From NCBI GenBank assembly GCA_016933275.1, contig JAFGBI010000092.1, positions 1-64,000 of the forward strand: a DNA stretch of 64,000 nucleotides, in the 5' to 3' direction. The notes under the pieces were generated by a model. That model was not told the DNA's origin and ran no database searches. It was given only the letters and a program-made list of their open reading frames with translations. Shown here piece after piece: positions 1 through 8,162 of the stretch. The translations under genes were made by a program, and so were the position numbers. Source of the DNA: Polyangiaceae bacterium. Lineage in GTDB: Bacteria > Myxococcota_A > Polyangia > Polyangiales > Polyangiaceae. How positions within the stretch are numbered: position 1 is the first letter of the stretch; each line of letters opens with the position of its first letter.

Positions 1-153
1 CCGATCAGGTTGCCGACAGCAACGGCAGCGCTGGAAACGCGTCTGTGCGAGGCGAGGACGCGTTTCCAGCGCTGCCTCTGGAGAGGTTTGCTGCCGGTTC
101 GGCGCTCTACGTCGTTGATTTGACGCAGCAATCAACCTGATTGCTACCCTAGG
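1..153 (+). repeat. Repeat family A, copy 1 (cut by window edge)
   Basis: This is a structured repeat of about 160 bp whose left terminus lies outside the window. A long inverted repeat (GGCAGCGCTGG..., about 21 bp per arm, near 24-44 and 57-77) would form a strong hairpin. It is followed by TTGATT...AATCAA and a right end CAACCTGATTGCT. The same unit is found at 23204-23363 (inverted) and 54199-54358. Diverged copies lie at 19601-19690 and 50579-50736. Confidence 0.85.
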
Positions 154-256
154 CCTGCGACACCGAACGGGAATCGTCATCCACCTGGGTTGACGTGGAT
201 CAAGGCGCCCCCCAAGCCTTGTCCCATACTCCGGGGCGAATGGCGAGGAACCACCA

Positions 257-1198
257 ATGAGCAAGACCTGGTCCGAAATCCTGATCGACGATCACCAGAC
301 CACCGAGCGCGTCTTCGACGCCGTCCTCCAAGCATTCGCCACCCCCGCGGGGCCACCCCTACGGCTCGTGCTCAAGTTCCGCTCCTACGTCCGCGAGTAC
401 GTGGATGGTTGCCACAACAAGAAGGAGGAGGATCACCTCTTCCCCCTCGCCGAAGCCCGCGGGGTCCCCCGGCAAGGGGGCCCGCTCGCAGTGATGCTCA
501 TGGAACACGAGCAGTCCCGGCAGGCGCTGGAGCTCGTGACCCAGCTCGTCGACCGCTATTCCGCTGGGGAGGCCGGAGTGCTCGAGGAGCTCCGGGAAGC
601 AATCGAGGGATACGCTTCCCTCCTCAAGGGCCATTTCTGGAAGGAGACGGACGTTCTGTATCCGATGGTCCGACGACTGATGGAGCCGGGAGACGACGCG
701 CAAGTGCTCGCCGGCATCGAGGCCACGGAGGCAGCGCTCGGTCCGGACACGCGCGCCAAGTACTACGGACTCGCCAAAGAGATCTGTGGGATGGTCGGGC
801 TAGATCCCCTCTCCTTCGCCCTCGCGCCGGACGTCCTCGCCGCGATCCTCGACACCTTGCCGGTCGAGCTCTCCTTCGTGGACGCCGAGGACACCGTCCG
901 GTACTTCAGTCACGAGCACCACGACAAGATCTTCCCGCGCACCCGCGGTTCGATCGGAGTCAAGGTCCAGCAGTGCCACCCGGCGAAGAGCGTTCACCTG
1001 GTGAATCGGATCCTCGCCGACTTCAAGGCAGGCAAGAAGCGGGTAGCGGAGTTCTGGATCGATCTCGGGGGACGCAGGGTACACATCCGTTACTTCGCCG
1101 TCCGGAACCCGCAGGGCCAGTACCTAGGGTGCCTCGAGGTGGTCCAGGACATCACCGCCATCCAGGCGCTCACCGGCGAGCGACGCCTGCTCGACTAG
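257..1198 (+). CDS. Hemerythrin-like (HHE) and PAS domain sensor protein
   Basis: The 313-residue protein has an N-terminal hemerythrin-like four-helix domain at about residues 5-145. Candidate di-iron ligands are H13, H53, E57 or E58, H84, H126 and E130. A PAS-like domain follows at about 190-305, of the type found in DUF438 proteins. In that family the HHE domain binds a non-heme di-iron centre, and the PAS domain may carry heme or another ligand. A sensing role for oxygen, NO or redox state is therefore likely but inferred. There is no signal peptide, membrane segment or output domain, so it is probably cytoplasmic and passes its signal by protein contact. The ATG has GAGGA about 8 nt upstream. 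Repeat D begins right after the stop codon. Confidence 0.85.
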   Translation: MSKTWSEILIDDHQTTERVFDAVLQAFATPAGPPLRLVLKFRSYVREYVDGCHNKKEEDHLFPLAEARGVPRQGGPLAVMLMEHEQSRQALELVTQLVDRYSAGEAGVLEELREAIEGYASLLKGHFWKETDVLYPMVRRLMEPGDDAQVLAGIEATEAALGPDTRAKYYGLAKEICGMVGLDPLSFALAPDVLAAILDTLPVELSFVDAEDTVRYFSHEHHDKIFPRTRGSIGVKVQQCHPAKSVHLVNRILADFKAGKKRVAEFWIDLGGRRVHIRYFAVRNPQGQYLGCLEVVQDITAIQALTGERRLLD

Positions 1199-1199
1199 A

Positions 1200-1338
1200 T
1201 GGCCAACCACCCGTCGACGACCACCGGCGGACCTGGAGAGTTCACCGCCTGCTTGGAGGAGAGACCCCTCCGAGGGGAAGGGTCTTTCAAAGACCCCTCG
1301 AAGGCAACGACGTCTGCCGACACGAGGACGACCATCGG
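1200..1338 (+). repeat. Repeat family D, copy 1
   Basis: A stretch starting one base after the hemerythrin stop codon aligns by eye, almost without gaps, with 36079-36214. The best conserved parts are the first 20 bases after ATG, the GGGTCTT...CCTCG segment and the terminal GGACGACCATCGG. A 59-codon reading frame opens at the ATG (1200-1379), but the predicted peptides of the two copies are not similar. It is therefore treated as a noncoding repeat. Confidence 0.5.
1271..1300 (+). terminator. Hairpin downstream of the hemerythrin gene
   Basis: GGGTCTTTCAAAGACCC (1280-1296) is a perfect palindrome with a one-base centre. It is embedded in a wider alternative pairing of CGAGGGG (1271-1277) with CCCCTCG (1294-1300). 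There is no T-tract. It could end transcription of the upstream gene or be the folding core of repeat D. Confidence 0.4.
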
Positions 1339-1443
1339 CGCAATGCTGCCCCGCCTTGACCCCAGGGGTGCCGGGTAGCCAGGCGCCAATTCGTGGTCGC
1401 CGATTTGGGTCCACCCGAGAACCAACCAACCCCCAGCCGATCG

Positions 1444-1806
1444 ATGATCCGCATGCCTCAGCCACCAGCTCCCAACGCCAATGCCATCGCACCCGCCACT
1501 GCGCATTCTGTCGCCGGCCTCGTCACGACCGCGCCGGGCGCCGTCGTCAGCCGAGCCCTCGCCAAGGGCCCGAGCGGCACCCTCACCGTGTTTGCCTTCG
1601 CCGCCGGCCAGGGGCTGAGTGAGCACTCGGCTCCCTTCGATGCCTATGTGCAGGTCCTGACCGGAGAAGCGACGCTCACCATCGACGGCAGCCCCGTCAT
1701 CGCGCGCGCCGGGGACCTGGTGCTGATGCCGGCGAACGTCCCGCACGCGGTGCACGCCGTGGCCGAGTTCAAGATGCTGCTCGTCATGTTCAAGGAACCG
1801 AAGTGA
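1444..1806 (+). CDS. Small cupin-domain protein
   Basis: The 120-residue protein carries a single cupin-2 type beta-barrel. An FAFAAGQGLSEHSAPFDAYV stretch corresponds to motif 1 and a PANVPHAVHAV stretch to motif 2, so metal-binding His residues are partly conserved. Proteins of this size usually bind a small ligand or metal or act as simple sugar or polyketide isomerases; the substrate cannot be told from sequence. An upstream in-frame GTG at 1393 is possible, but the conserved fold begins well inside, so ATG 1444 (or ATG 1453) is preferred. It stands alone on the plus strand and is followed by an intergenic stretch. Confidence 0.7.
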   Translation: MIRMPQPPAPNANAIAPATAHSVAGLVTTAPGAVVSRALAKGPSGTLTVFAFAAGQGLSEHSAPFDAYVQVLTGEATLTIDGSPVIARAGDLVLMPANVPHAVHAVAEFKMLLVMFKEPK

Positions 1807-2230
1807 GCGACGGGACCACCAGAGCTTGTCGGCCGTTTGACGACCTCACGCCCGCGAAATCGCGTTGAGGCGACGAGTCCCCCCCTCGATAGAGGCGGTG
1901 CGGGTCCACGGGGCGTACGAGCTCGCTCGAAGCTCGATGCCGTGGTCCTCGACCGGCAGGGCCTCGATGCGCGCCGGCACCCTCGCCTGACGCCTTCCGT
2001 CGACGTGCACGGCGACCGTCACGTACTCGGATGCCGCCTACCAGCGACCAGATCGGTCCGGCGCCGTACGCGCTGATGGCTGATCGCTGGGAGCTTGCGG
2101 CCGGCGGCGACACGACCGAGTCCTGATGGACCTGGCCAAGATCGCGCCGCTCGGGGATCGCTCGAACCCGCCTACCCTGGCGCCGAGGATCGACCACCCC
2201 CGCAACCCACGAACGCCCGCGGACTCCCGC
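1807..2230. other. Intergenic stretch with no convincing gene
   Basis: No frame here has convincing protein character. A short minus-strand GTG-initiated frame near 2015-1800 (reading VTVAVHVDGRRQARVPARIE) has a less arginine-rich composition than its neighbours. It has no recognisable domain and runs antisense into the cupin gene. Nothing else was seen. Confidence 0.4.
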
Positions 2231-2704
2231 TCAACCCGTGAGGCGCGCCGGTGCGAGTCTCGCGGTCCGAGCGAGCACGCGCTCGCTCGCGTTCTGGCGC
2301 AGCGCCGACGCGAGCGCGCTCACGAGCTCCTCGGCGGTCGTCGGTTTGACGAGCACGGAATGGGCGGCGCATACCTCCGGGTGGTGCTCAGCACCGTCAG
2401 CCAGCACGGAAAAGACCACTCGCGCCACGGTCGGGTGACGCACTCGTGCGAACTCGAGCAGCGCCGTTCCGGGTAGCCCAGGGAGCGCGAGGTCGACCAC
2501 GACCATGTCGAATCCGATGCGCTCGAGCACACGCGCTCCCTCCGAGGCGGTGGCGACCGTCGTCACCTCCCAACGTGGGCGCGCGAGGCGAAGCACTCGA
2601 GTCACACTGCGCGTGATGAGCTCATCATCATCAGCGAGGAGGAAGCGCGGGCGCCGTTCGCTCGGGAGGCGGGAGGACACGGGACCCGGACCGTACGGCA
2701 GCAT
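2231..2704 (-). CDS. Single-domain response regulator (receiver domain)
   Basis: The 157-residue protein is a CheY-like receiver with a short N-terminal extension. Acidic-pocket aspartates are at 25-27 (ADDDE), the phospho-acceptor is D71 in VVVDLALPG, and the conserved lysine is K120 in VLVKPTT. There is no DNA-binding or enzymatic output domain, so it would act through protein contact. No histidine kinase is adjacent, so its partner is unknown. It is divergent from the glgX-type gene across a 332-bp region. Confidence 0.85.
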   Translation of the reverse strand: MLPYGPGPVSSRLPSERRPRFLLADDDELITRSVTRVLRLARPRWEVTTVATASEGARVLERIGFDMVVVDLALPGLPGTALLEFARVRHPTVARVVFSVLADGAEHHPEVCAAHSVLVKPTTAEELVSALASALRQNASERVLARTARLAPARLTG

Positions 2705-3036
2705 AGGCCGTGGGGTATCACAACGGCGTGGCCGAGAAAAGACACGGTGCGGCTACCCAATCGTCACCTCGCCACACCAGACGAAGGCCATCGTCGCCAA
2801 CGGAACCGCGCAACCGACCCACACGTTCAACGACGTCTTTTCCACAGGTTGCCCAAAGGAGGGCGGGCCAGCAGAGGGCAGCGCGGGAATGGAGGCTTCG
2901 TTGGGGCTGGCGATCGGGCCGCCCACCGTTCAGGCCCGCGAAAGTGCCCCACGATCGCGACGACCCAACCGGGGAGCCGGGCGGCTTCTCGACCTCGTTC
3001 ATCGCTGGTAGGGTGCCCCCTGGGAGTTTCACCCAC
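2705..3036. other. Divergent intergenic region before the glgX-type gene
   Basis: This 332-bp region separates the divergently transcribed receiver gene and the pentapeptide-GlgX gene and must hold promoters for both. An open frame continues upstream of the chosen GlgX start, but its arginine- and proline-rich translation looks noncoding. No clear -35/-10 pair or palindrome could be picked out by eye. Confidence 0.4.
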
Positions 3037-5955
3037 ATGGCGGAACTGACTCGCGACCAGGTGTTGGAGGCCGCGCAACGCCCCGGAGACGGGTTGCGGG
3101 GACGCGATCTCTCCGGACTAGATCTCTCCCGGCTGGATCTCAAGGGTGTCGATCTCAGCGGCGCACGGCTCGTCGACTGCTCGCTGGTGGAGGTGCGCCT
3201 CGAAAAGGCAAACCTCGAGGATTGTTGCCTCGATGGAGCTAACCTCGAAGGCGCGTCGCTCGAAGACTGCAACCTGACGCGCGCGACGGCAGCGGGCGCG
3301 AACTTCTCGGGTGCGAAGCTTGCTCGGGCCACCCTGCGAGACGCCCTCCTGAGCGAGAGCAACCTGCGCGGCATCGAGGCGCGCGAGGCGAACCTGAGTG
3401 GAACCCGGCTCGTCCGCGTGCCCCTCGACCAGGCAACCCTCATTGGGGCTCGCCTAGAGCGAGCCGACCTCACCGAGGCGGTGCTCGACAACGCTTCGCT
3501 CGTCCGAGCGACGCTGGACGACGCCATCCTGGTTCATGCGCGGTTGCGCAGCGCGGACCTCCAAGGGGCGAGCCTCCGAAGCACGCGGCTCGCCACGGCC
3601 GAATTGAGCCAGGCAGGGCTGGAAAAGGCCGACCTCCGTGGAGCCATCCTCCGCGACGCACGCCTGTCCGGAGCGGACCTCCGCGGTGCTGACCTCGATG
3701 GAGCAGACCTCTTTCACGCTGACCTCCGGGGCGCCCGGATCGACCGTTACACCCGCTGGCCGCAGCACTTCGAGCCGACACAGGCTGGCGTGGTGCGCAG
3801 CGACGACGATCAAGTGCGGGTGCCGCTCACGACGATCCGCCCCGGCTCTCCCTACCCCCTCGGCGCGACGTGGGACGGGCAGGGCGTAAACTTCGCTCTC
3901 TACTCACGACACGCGACGCGTGTCGAGCTCTGTCTCTTCGACACCCTCGAGTCGCCCAGGGCGTCGGTGCGGATCGACATGCCGGAGCAGACCGACGACA
4001 TTTGGCACGTCTTCATCCCTCACCTGATGCCGGGCCAGCTCTATGGCTATCGAGTCCACGGCCCCTACCGTCCGGAGAAGGGCCTTCGCTTCAACCCGAA
4101 CAAGCTCTTGGTCGACCCCTACGCGAAGGCCGTCAGCGGTCCGGTCCGCTGGAACGACGCGGTCTACGGCTACGACGTCCACCACCCGGATCGGGATCTG
4201 ACCTTCGACACCCAAGACAGCGCACCCTTCGTGCCGCGTTGCGTGGTCATCGATCCCACCTTTCCTTGGGAGGACGATCGCAGACCGAACACGCCGCTCC
4301 ACAAGTCCGTGATCTACGAGCTCCACGTCAAGGGGATGACCCAGCTCCACCCGGGGCTACCGGAGTCGATGCGCGGCACCTACTCGGCGCTGGCCACCCC
4401 CGCCGTCCTCTCGTACCTGAAATCCTTCGGCATCACCGCCGTCGAACTGATGCCGGTACACCAGCACGTGAACGAGCATTCCCTCGTTCGGCGCGGGCTG
4501 GTCAACTACTGGGGCTACAACACCCTGGCCTACCTCGCCCCGGACATCCGGTATAGCCGGCTCGGTCAGCGTCAACCCGGCGAGCAGGTCCGTGAGTTCA
4601 AGGCGATGGTCAAGGCGTTGCATGCCGCCGGCATCGAGGTGATCCTCGATGTGGTCTACAACCACACGGCGGAGGGCGATCAGTTCGGGCCGACGCTGAG
4701 CCTGCGCGGGATCGACAATCTCACCTACTATCGCGTCGAGCCCCAGAACCCGCGGGTCTACAAGGATTTCACGGGATGTGGCAACACCCTCAACGTCCTC
4801 AGCGCGCGCACCCTTCAGCTCATCATGGACAGCCTCCGCTACTGGGTGCTGGAGATGCATGTCGACGGGTTCCGGTTCGATCTCGCGGCGGCACTGATGC
4901 GCGGGTTGCATGATGCCGATCGTTTGAGCGCCTTTTTCGACGTCATCAGTCAAGATCCGGTGATCTCCCAAGTGAAGCTCATCGCAGAACCTTGGGACGT
5001 CGGTCCCGGGGGGTACCACGTAGGGAAGTTTCCCGTGATGTGGTCCGAGTGGAACGGCCGCTATCGCGACTCCGTGCGACGTTTCTGGAAGGGCGACGAG
5101 GCGCAGGTGGGGGAGCTTGCGTCGCGTCTGAGTGGCTCGAGCGATCTCTATGAACACACCGGGCGACGACCCTACGCGAGCGTCAACTTCGTCACCGCCC
5201 ACGACGGGTTCACGCTCAACGATCTGGTGAGCCATGCTCGGAAGCACAACGAGAGCAACGGCGAGGGGAACCGGGACGGCGAGAACTGCAACAACAGCTG
5301 GAATTGCGGGGCCGAGGGCCCATCGGACGACGCGCAGGTACTGGCGCTGCGCGCCCGCCAGATGCGAAACCTCATGGCCACGCTGCTCCTCTCGCAGGGT
5401 GTTCCCATGATCCTCGCCGGCGATGAACGGTGCCGGACGCAGCTCGGCAACAACAACGCATACTGCCAGGACAACGAGATCTCGTACGTCAACTGGTCCC
5501 TCGACGATCGCAGCCGGGAGATGCTGGAGTTCACTCGGCGCCTGCTGCGAATCCGCTCGGCGCACCCCGTCCTACAGCGGCGGCGGTTCTTCCTCGGGCG
5601 CCGAGTCCACGGCGCCGACATCCGCGACATCGTATGGCTGCGGTCCGACGGGGGCGAAATGAGCGACCACGAATGGAGCGCGGCCTACGTGCGGAGCCTC
5701 GGCATGCTCCTCAACGGTCGCGCCATGGCCGAGTGGTCCGCGGAGGGTGAGGCAGTGCACGACGATGTCCTCCTGGTGTTCCTCAACGCGCACCACGATC
5801 CAGAACCATTCGTCGTGCCAACGTTCGGCGACGAGACGAGGTGGGAGGTCGTGCTCGATACGACGACCGCCGGCGACCCGCCGATCGCCGCCATCTCCGG
5901 CGGACAGACCTACCCATTGCAGGGTCAGTCCCTGGCGCTGCTGCGCTCCCGCTGA
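3037..5955 (+). CDS. glgX: Glycogen debranching enzyme GlgX with N-terminal pentapeptide-repeat domain
   Basis: The 972-residue protein has two parts. Residues about 20-235 are pentapeptide repeats of the A(D/N)LxG type, expected to form a right-handed beta-helix. Residues about 268-972 are a GlgX-type isoamylase with a CBM48 module and a GH13 barrel. Readable catalytic positions are D615 (DGFRFD, nucleophile), E651 (IAEPWDVG, acid/base) and D723 (TAHDGF). Family members hydrolyse alpha-1,6 branches in phosphorylase-trimmed glycogen in the cytoplasm. Usual GlgX length is about 650-720 residues, so the N-terminus is an unusual addition. The start is placed where the first plausible domain sequence begins (MAELTRDQ). 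glgA and treY lie 24 kb downstream, so carbon-storage genes are split over two loci. Confidence 0.9.
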   Translation: MAELTRDQVLEAAQRPGDGLRGRDLSGLDLSRLDLKGVDLSGARLVDCSLVEVRLEKANLEDCCLDGANLEGASLEDCNLTRATAAGANFSGAKLARATLRDALLSESNLRGIEAREANLSGTRLVRVPLDQATLIGARLERADLTEAVLDNASLVRATLDDAILVHARLRSADLQGASLRSTRLATAELSQAGLEKADLRGAILRDARLSGADLRGADLDGADLFHADLRGARIDRYTRWPQHFEPTQAGVVRSDDDQVRVPLTTIRPGSPYPLGATWDGQGVNFALYSRHATRVELCLFDTLESPRASVRIDMPEQTDDIWHVFIPHLMPGQLYGYRVHGPYRPEKGLRFNPNKLLVDPYAKAVSGPVRWNDAVYGYDVHHPDRDLTFDTQDSAPFVPRCVVIDPTFPWEDDRRPNTPLHKSVIYELHVKGMTQLHPGLPESMRGTYSALATPAVLSYLKSFGITAVELMPVHQHVNEHSLVRRGLVNYWGYNTLAYLAPDIRYSRLGQRQPGEQVREFKAMVKALHAAGIEVILDVVYNHTAEGDQFGPTLSLRGIDNLTYYRVEPQNPRVYKDFTGCGNTLNVLSARTLQLIMDSLRYWVLEMHVDGFRFDLAAALMRGLHDADRLSAFFDVISQDPVISQVKLIAEPWDVGPGGYHVGKFPVMWSEWNGRYRDSVRRFWKGDEAQVGELASRLSGSSDLYEHTGRRPYASVNFVTAHDGFTLNDLVSHARKHNESNGEGNRDGENCNNSWNCGAEGPSDDAQVLALRARQMRNLMATLLLSQGVPMILAGDERCRTQLGNNNAYCQDNEISYVNWSLDDRSREMLEFTRRLLRIRSAHPVLQRRRFFLGRRVHGADIRDIVWLRSDGGEMSDHEWSAAYVRSLGMLLNGRAMAEWSAEGEAVHDDVLLVFLNAHHDPEPFVVPTFGDETRWEVVLDTTTAGDPPIAAISGGQTYPLQGQSLALLRSR

Positions 5956-6025
5956 CGGCGACCCGCCGCCACCGCCGCGCCCCCGGACCACCTCGGGCGG
6001 AGAGCAATGTGGAATTGGGCGTTCA

Positions 6026-6058
6026 ATGCAACGTTCGTTGGCCGTTACTATGCAACGT
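6026..6058 (+). promoter_or_regulatory. Direct repeat upstream of the FecR-like gene
   Basis: ATGCAACGT occurs at 6026-6034 and again at 6050-6058, 24 bp start to start, immediately before the ATG at 6060. A GTTCGTTGGCCGTT stretch lies between them. The spacing of just over two helical turns would suit a dimeric regulator. This is a candidate operator only. Confidence 0.3.
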
Positions 6059-6059
6059 G

Positions 6060-7406
6060 ATGCGTTGGATCTCGTGCGTGCTTGCCGCAGCGGCCTTCGC
6101 GCTGGCCTCTGGCCCAGCAAAGGCGAACGAATTCAAGGGTGGCAAGGTGGTGACGGGCTCGGTCAGCCCGCGGGGTGTGTTCTCCGCCGCCAGTGCTGAT
6201 GGCGCAGTGGTGGAGCTCCGAGGCGGGACTCGGCTCACCTTGGCCCCGAACACCGAGTTCCGACAACTCCCATCCACCGAGATCCAGCTCATTGGCGGGA
6301 AGACACGTTCTGCACATGTGGTGATCCTGCGTACCGGCGCGCTCGATGTGGAGTCCGGCAAGGGTCGGGAGCCGCCCGCGGTGCTGGTGAACGGCCCCCG
6401 CAAGTTCGGGGCGATCCTGGTGCAGGGCCGGATGACGGTGCTCGCGACCGGAAGCGGAACGACCATCGCGAATCGGGGCGGCAGCGTGCTGGCCGGCGAT
6501 GGGTCGCGATGGGACTCGCTCGCGACGGGCCGGGTGCGCGCGGTGGACGCCGGTCACCCGACGGGTGTCGAACGGAGCCTCCCCCCGCGGCCGGCCTGGA
6601 CGCCTGGATCGCGACTCTGGGTGACCGCGGAGACCGAGACCAACGTGAGCGGCCTCGCTTGGACTGGTTCGAAGGAGGCGGGATCGTACCAGATCACCCT
6701 CTGGCGAGATGGTGAGCCAGCACCGTTCCGGACGATGACGAGCGCGGGCCCGGCCCTCAGCCGTCCCCTCTCGCTCCCCGCTGGCTGCTACCACGCGACC
6801 GTGACCGGCGAGGATGCCGACGGTCTCACTGGCCTCCCATCACCGAGGCTCGGGCTGGCGGTAGTCCAGGTGACGCTCCCACCGGGCGCGTACTTCGAGA
6901 ACGCGACGCGCATCCGGCTCGCGCGCGGACAATCGATCGGGCTCGTCGGCGCCGATGGGCTCGAGATGAGCTATGGCACCGTCCCGGCCTGGGTGGCTGC
7001 GGCGTCGCGGATCCAGCTCAGTCGCGACCAGGTATCGCGAATCCGACTGCGGACGAAGGGCGGCGGAGCAACGACCGTACTCGAGCTGGTCCCGCGTCGG
7101 GTGAGCGCTGCCATTGGTATCGGTCCGCGAAATGCGACTTGGCCGTCGGTTCCCGCGACGGTCGACATTCAGCTGGTCGGGGACCGGGGTGGGCCGGCAC
7201 CCGCAACGATCGAGGCGCGTCCGCGCGTACTGCTCGGGATCCAAGAGATCCCGGTGAAGTGGCGCCACGAGGAGGGGCGGCTCCACGCGACCATCCAGCC
7301 GCAGGACGGGCCGGGTCCCTGGCTGCTCCGCGTGGAGGTGACCGATCAATACGAGATCCCGCTCGGGCAGGAGTCCTTCGAGATCGCCCCTGATCGGAAG
7401 GAGTAG
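6060..7406 (+). CDS. Exported FecR-like domain protein
   Basis: The 448-residue protein starts with a clear Sec signal peptide (MRWISCVLAAAAFALASG, cleavage near AKANE). Residues about 25-170 resemble a FecR/periplasmic ligand-sensing beta-domain (GTRLTLAPNTEF..., GALDVESGK..., GSGTTIANRGGSVLAG). The remaining C-terminal half is beta-rich with Ig-like or fibronectin-like character. FecR-like domains commonly occur in surface proteins of myxobacteria, where they are thought to bind peptidoglycan or sugars; the role here is unknown. It is expected to be periplasmic. The start follows the direct repeat at 6026-6058 and cutA follows 21 nt downstream, possibly cotranscribed. Confidence 0.75.
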   Translation: MRWISCVLAAAAFALASGPAKANEFKGGKVVTGSVSPRGVFSAASADGAVVELRGGTRLTLAPNTEFRQLPSTEIQLIGGKTRSAHVVILRTGALDVESGKGREPPAVLVNGPRKFGAILVQGRMTVLATGSGTTIANRGGSVLAGDGSRWDSLATGRVRAVDAGHPTGVERSLPPRPAWTPGSRLWVTAETETNVSGLAWTGSKEAGSYQITLWRDGEPAPFRTMTSAGPALSRPLSLPAGCYHATVTGEDADGLTGLPSPRLGLAVVQVTLPPGAYFENATRIRLARGQSIGLVGADGLEMSYGTVPAWVAAASRIQLSRDQVSRIRLRTKGGGATTVLELVPRRVSAAIGIGPRNATWPSVPATVDIQLVGDRGGPAPATIEARPRVLLGIQEIPVKWRHEEGRLHATIQPQDGPGPWLLRVEVTDQYEIPLGQESFEIAPDRKE

Positions 7407-7427
7407 TCTCCCGGCAGGTCGTCACGC

Positions 7428-7799
7428 GTGGTAGATCTGGGAGTGGAGGCGCTCCTGGCCGACGATTTGCCCTACCGCTTGGTCTACGTGACCACCTCGG
7501 ACCGCGAGGAAGCGCTGCGGATCGGGCGCACCGTGGTCGAGCGCCGTCTCGCCGCCTGCGTCAACGTGTTCGACGGGATGGGCTCGATCTACTGGTGGAA
7601 GGGTGCCATCGAAACGGGTTCGGAGGCGGTGCTGCTGGCCAAGACCACCACCCCGTGCGTCGCGGAGCTCGTCGCCACCATACGGTCGCTGCACAGCTAC
7701 GAATGCCCCTGTGTGGTGGCGCTACCCGTGGTGGGAGGAAATCCGGCCTTTTTGGCCTGGATCGAGGGTGAGGTCGCCGCGCCGGCCGACCCTCTCTGA
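7428..7799 (+). CDS. cutA: CutA-like divalent-cation tolerance protein
   Basis: The 123-residue protein matches the CutA1 family, a small ferredoxin-like trimer. Recognisable segments are YVTTSDREEALRIGRTVVE, RLAACVNVF, SIYWWKGAIE and HSYECPCVVALPV. The family is linked to tolerance of copper and other divalent cations, but its biochemical function is still unsettled. It is cytoplasmic here, with no signal peptide. GTG start; a downstream in-frame start could trim the first 10 residues. A hairpin follows at 7812-7840. Confidence 0.92.
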   Translation: MVDLGVEALLADDLPYRLVYVTTSDREEALRIGRTVVERRLAACVNVFDGMGSIYWWKGAIETGSEAVLLAKTTTPCVAELVATIRSLHSYECPCVVALPVVGGNPAFLAWIEGEVAAPADPL

Positions 7800-7811
7800 T
7801 CCAATAGGTCT

Positions 7812-7840
7812 GAGAATCCGCGCGTCACACGCGGGTTCTC
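7812..7840 (+). terminator. Stem-loop after cutA
   Basis: GAGAATCCGCG (7812-7822) and CGCGGGTTCTC (7830-7840) form an 11-bp near-perfect stem with a 7-nt loop, 12 nt after the cutA stop. No T-run follows. It is a plausible transcription end or mRNA-stabilising hairpin. Confidence 0.55.
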
Positions 7841-7845
7841 GGCAG

Positions 7846-8011
7846 CGCGGTAGATCGGCGCCGAAGGCGTCCGCCGCTCATCCAACGGCGAGGAGGGAGG
7901 GGCCGCATGTCGCGGCCGGTGCGGGCGAGGGCTCGCCTCCCCCGCCAAGAAGAGACCTAGCGCGGGCACGATCCGCCGCCGTGCTTGGGGCGCGGGCCTG
8001 TCCCGCGCTAG
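7846..8011 (+). repeat. Repeat family B, copy 1
   Basis: This block aligns by eye over its whole length with 29358-29525. Shared segments include GATCGGCGCCG, CCGCCGCT, CGGCGAGGAGGG, GTCGCGGCCG, the TCCGCCAAGAAGA region and the terminal GCGCTAG. In this copy CTAGCGCGGG (7957-7966) and CCCGCGCTAG (8002-8011) form perfect inverted arms. It fills most of the gap between cutA and purL. The remaining 150 bp (8012-8162) hold nothing recognisable. Confidence 0.7.
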
Positions 8012-8162
8012 GCCTGGACGCCAAACCCATGGCGCGCCCCCTCTGCCAGGCGGAGAGCCGGGCGAAGCCCGACGCCCCACCGGTAGTGAGGGCGCTTGCT
8101 CCGGCGAGCGCCCTGCGCCAAAACCGGAGCACCGCGGCGGCTTGGTCCCCGCGCAGTAGTCG

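Noticed and set aside
2835-2850. DnaA-box-like TTTTCCACA in the glgX upstream region
   Set aside because: It has one mismatch to TTATCCACA and stands alone. An origin would need a cluster, and no dnaA or dnaN genes are present.
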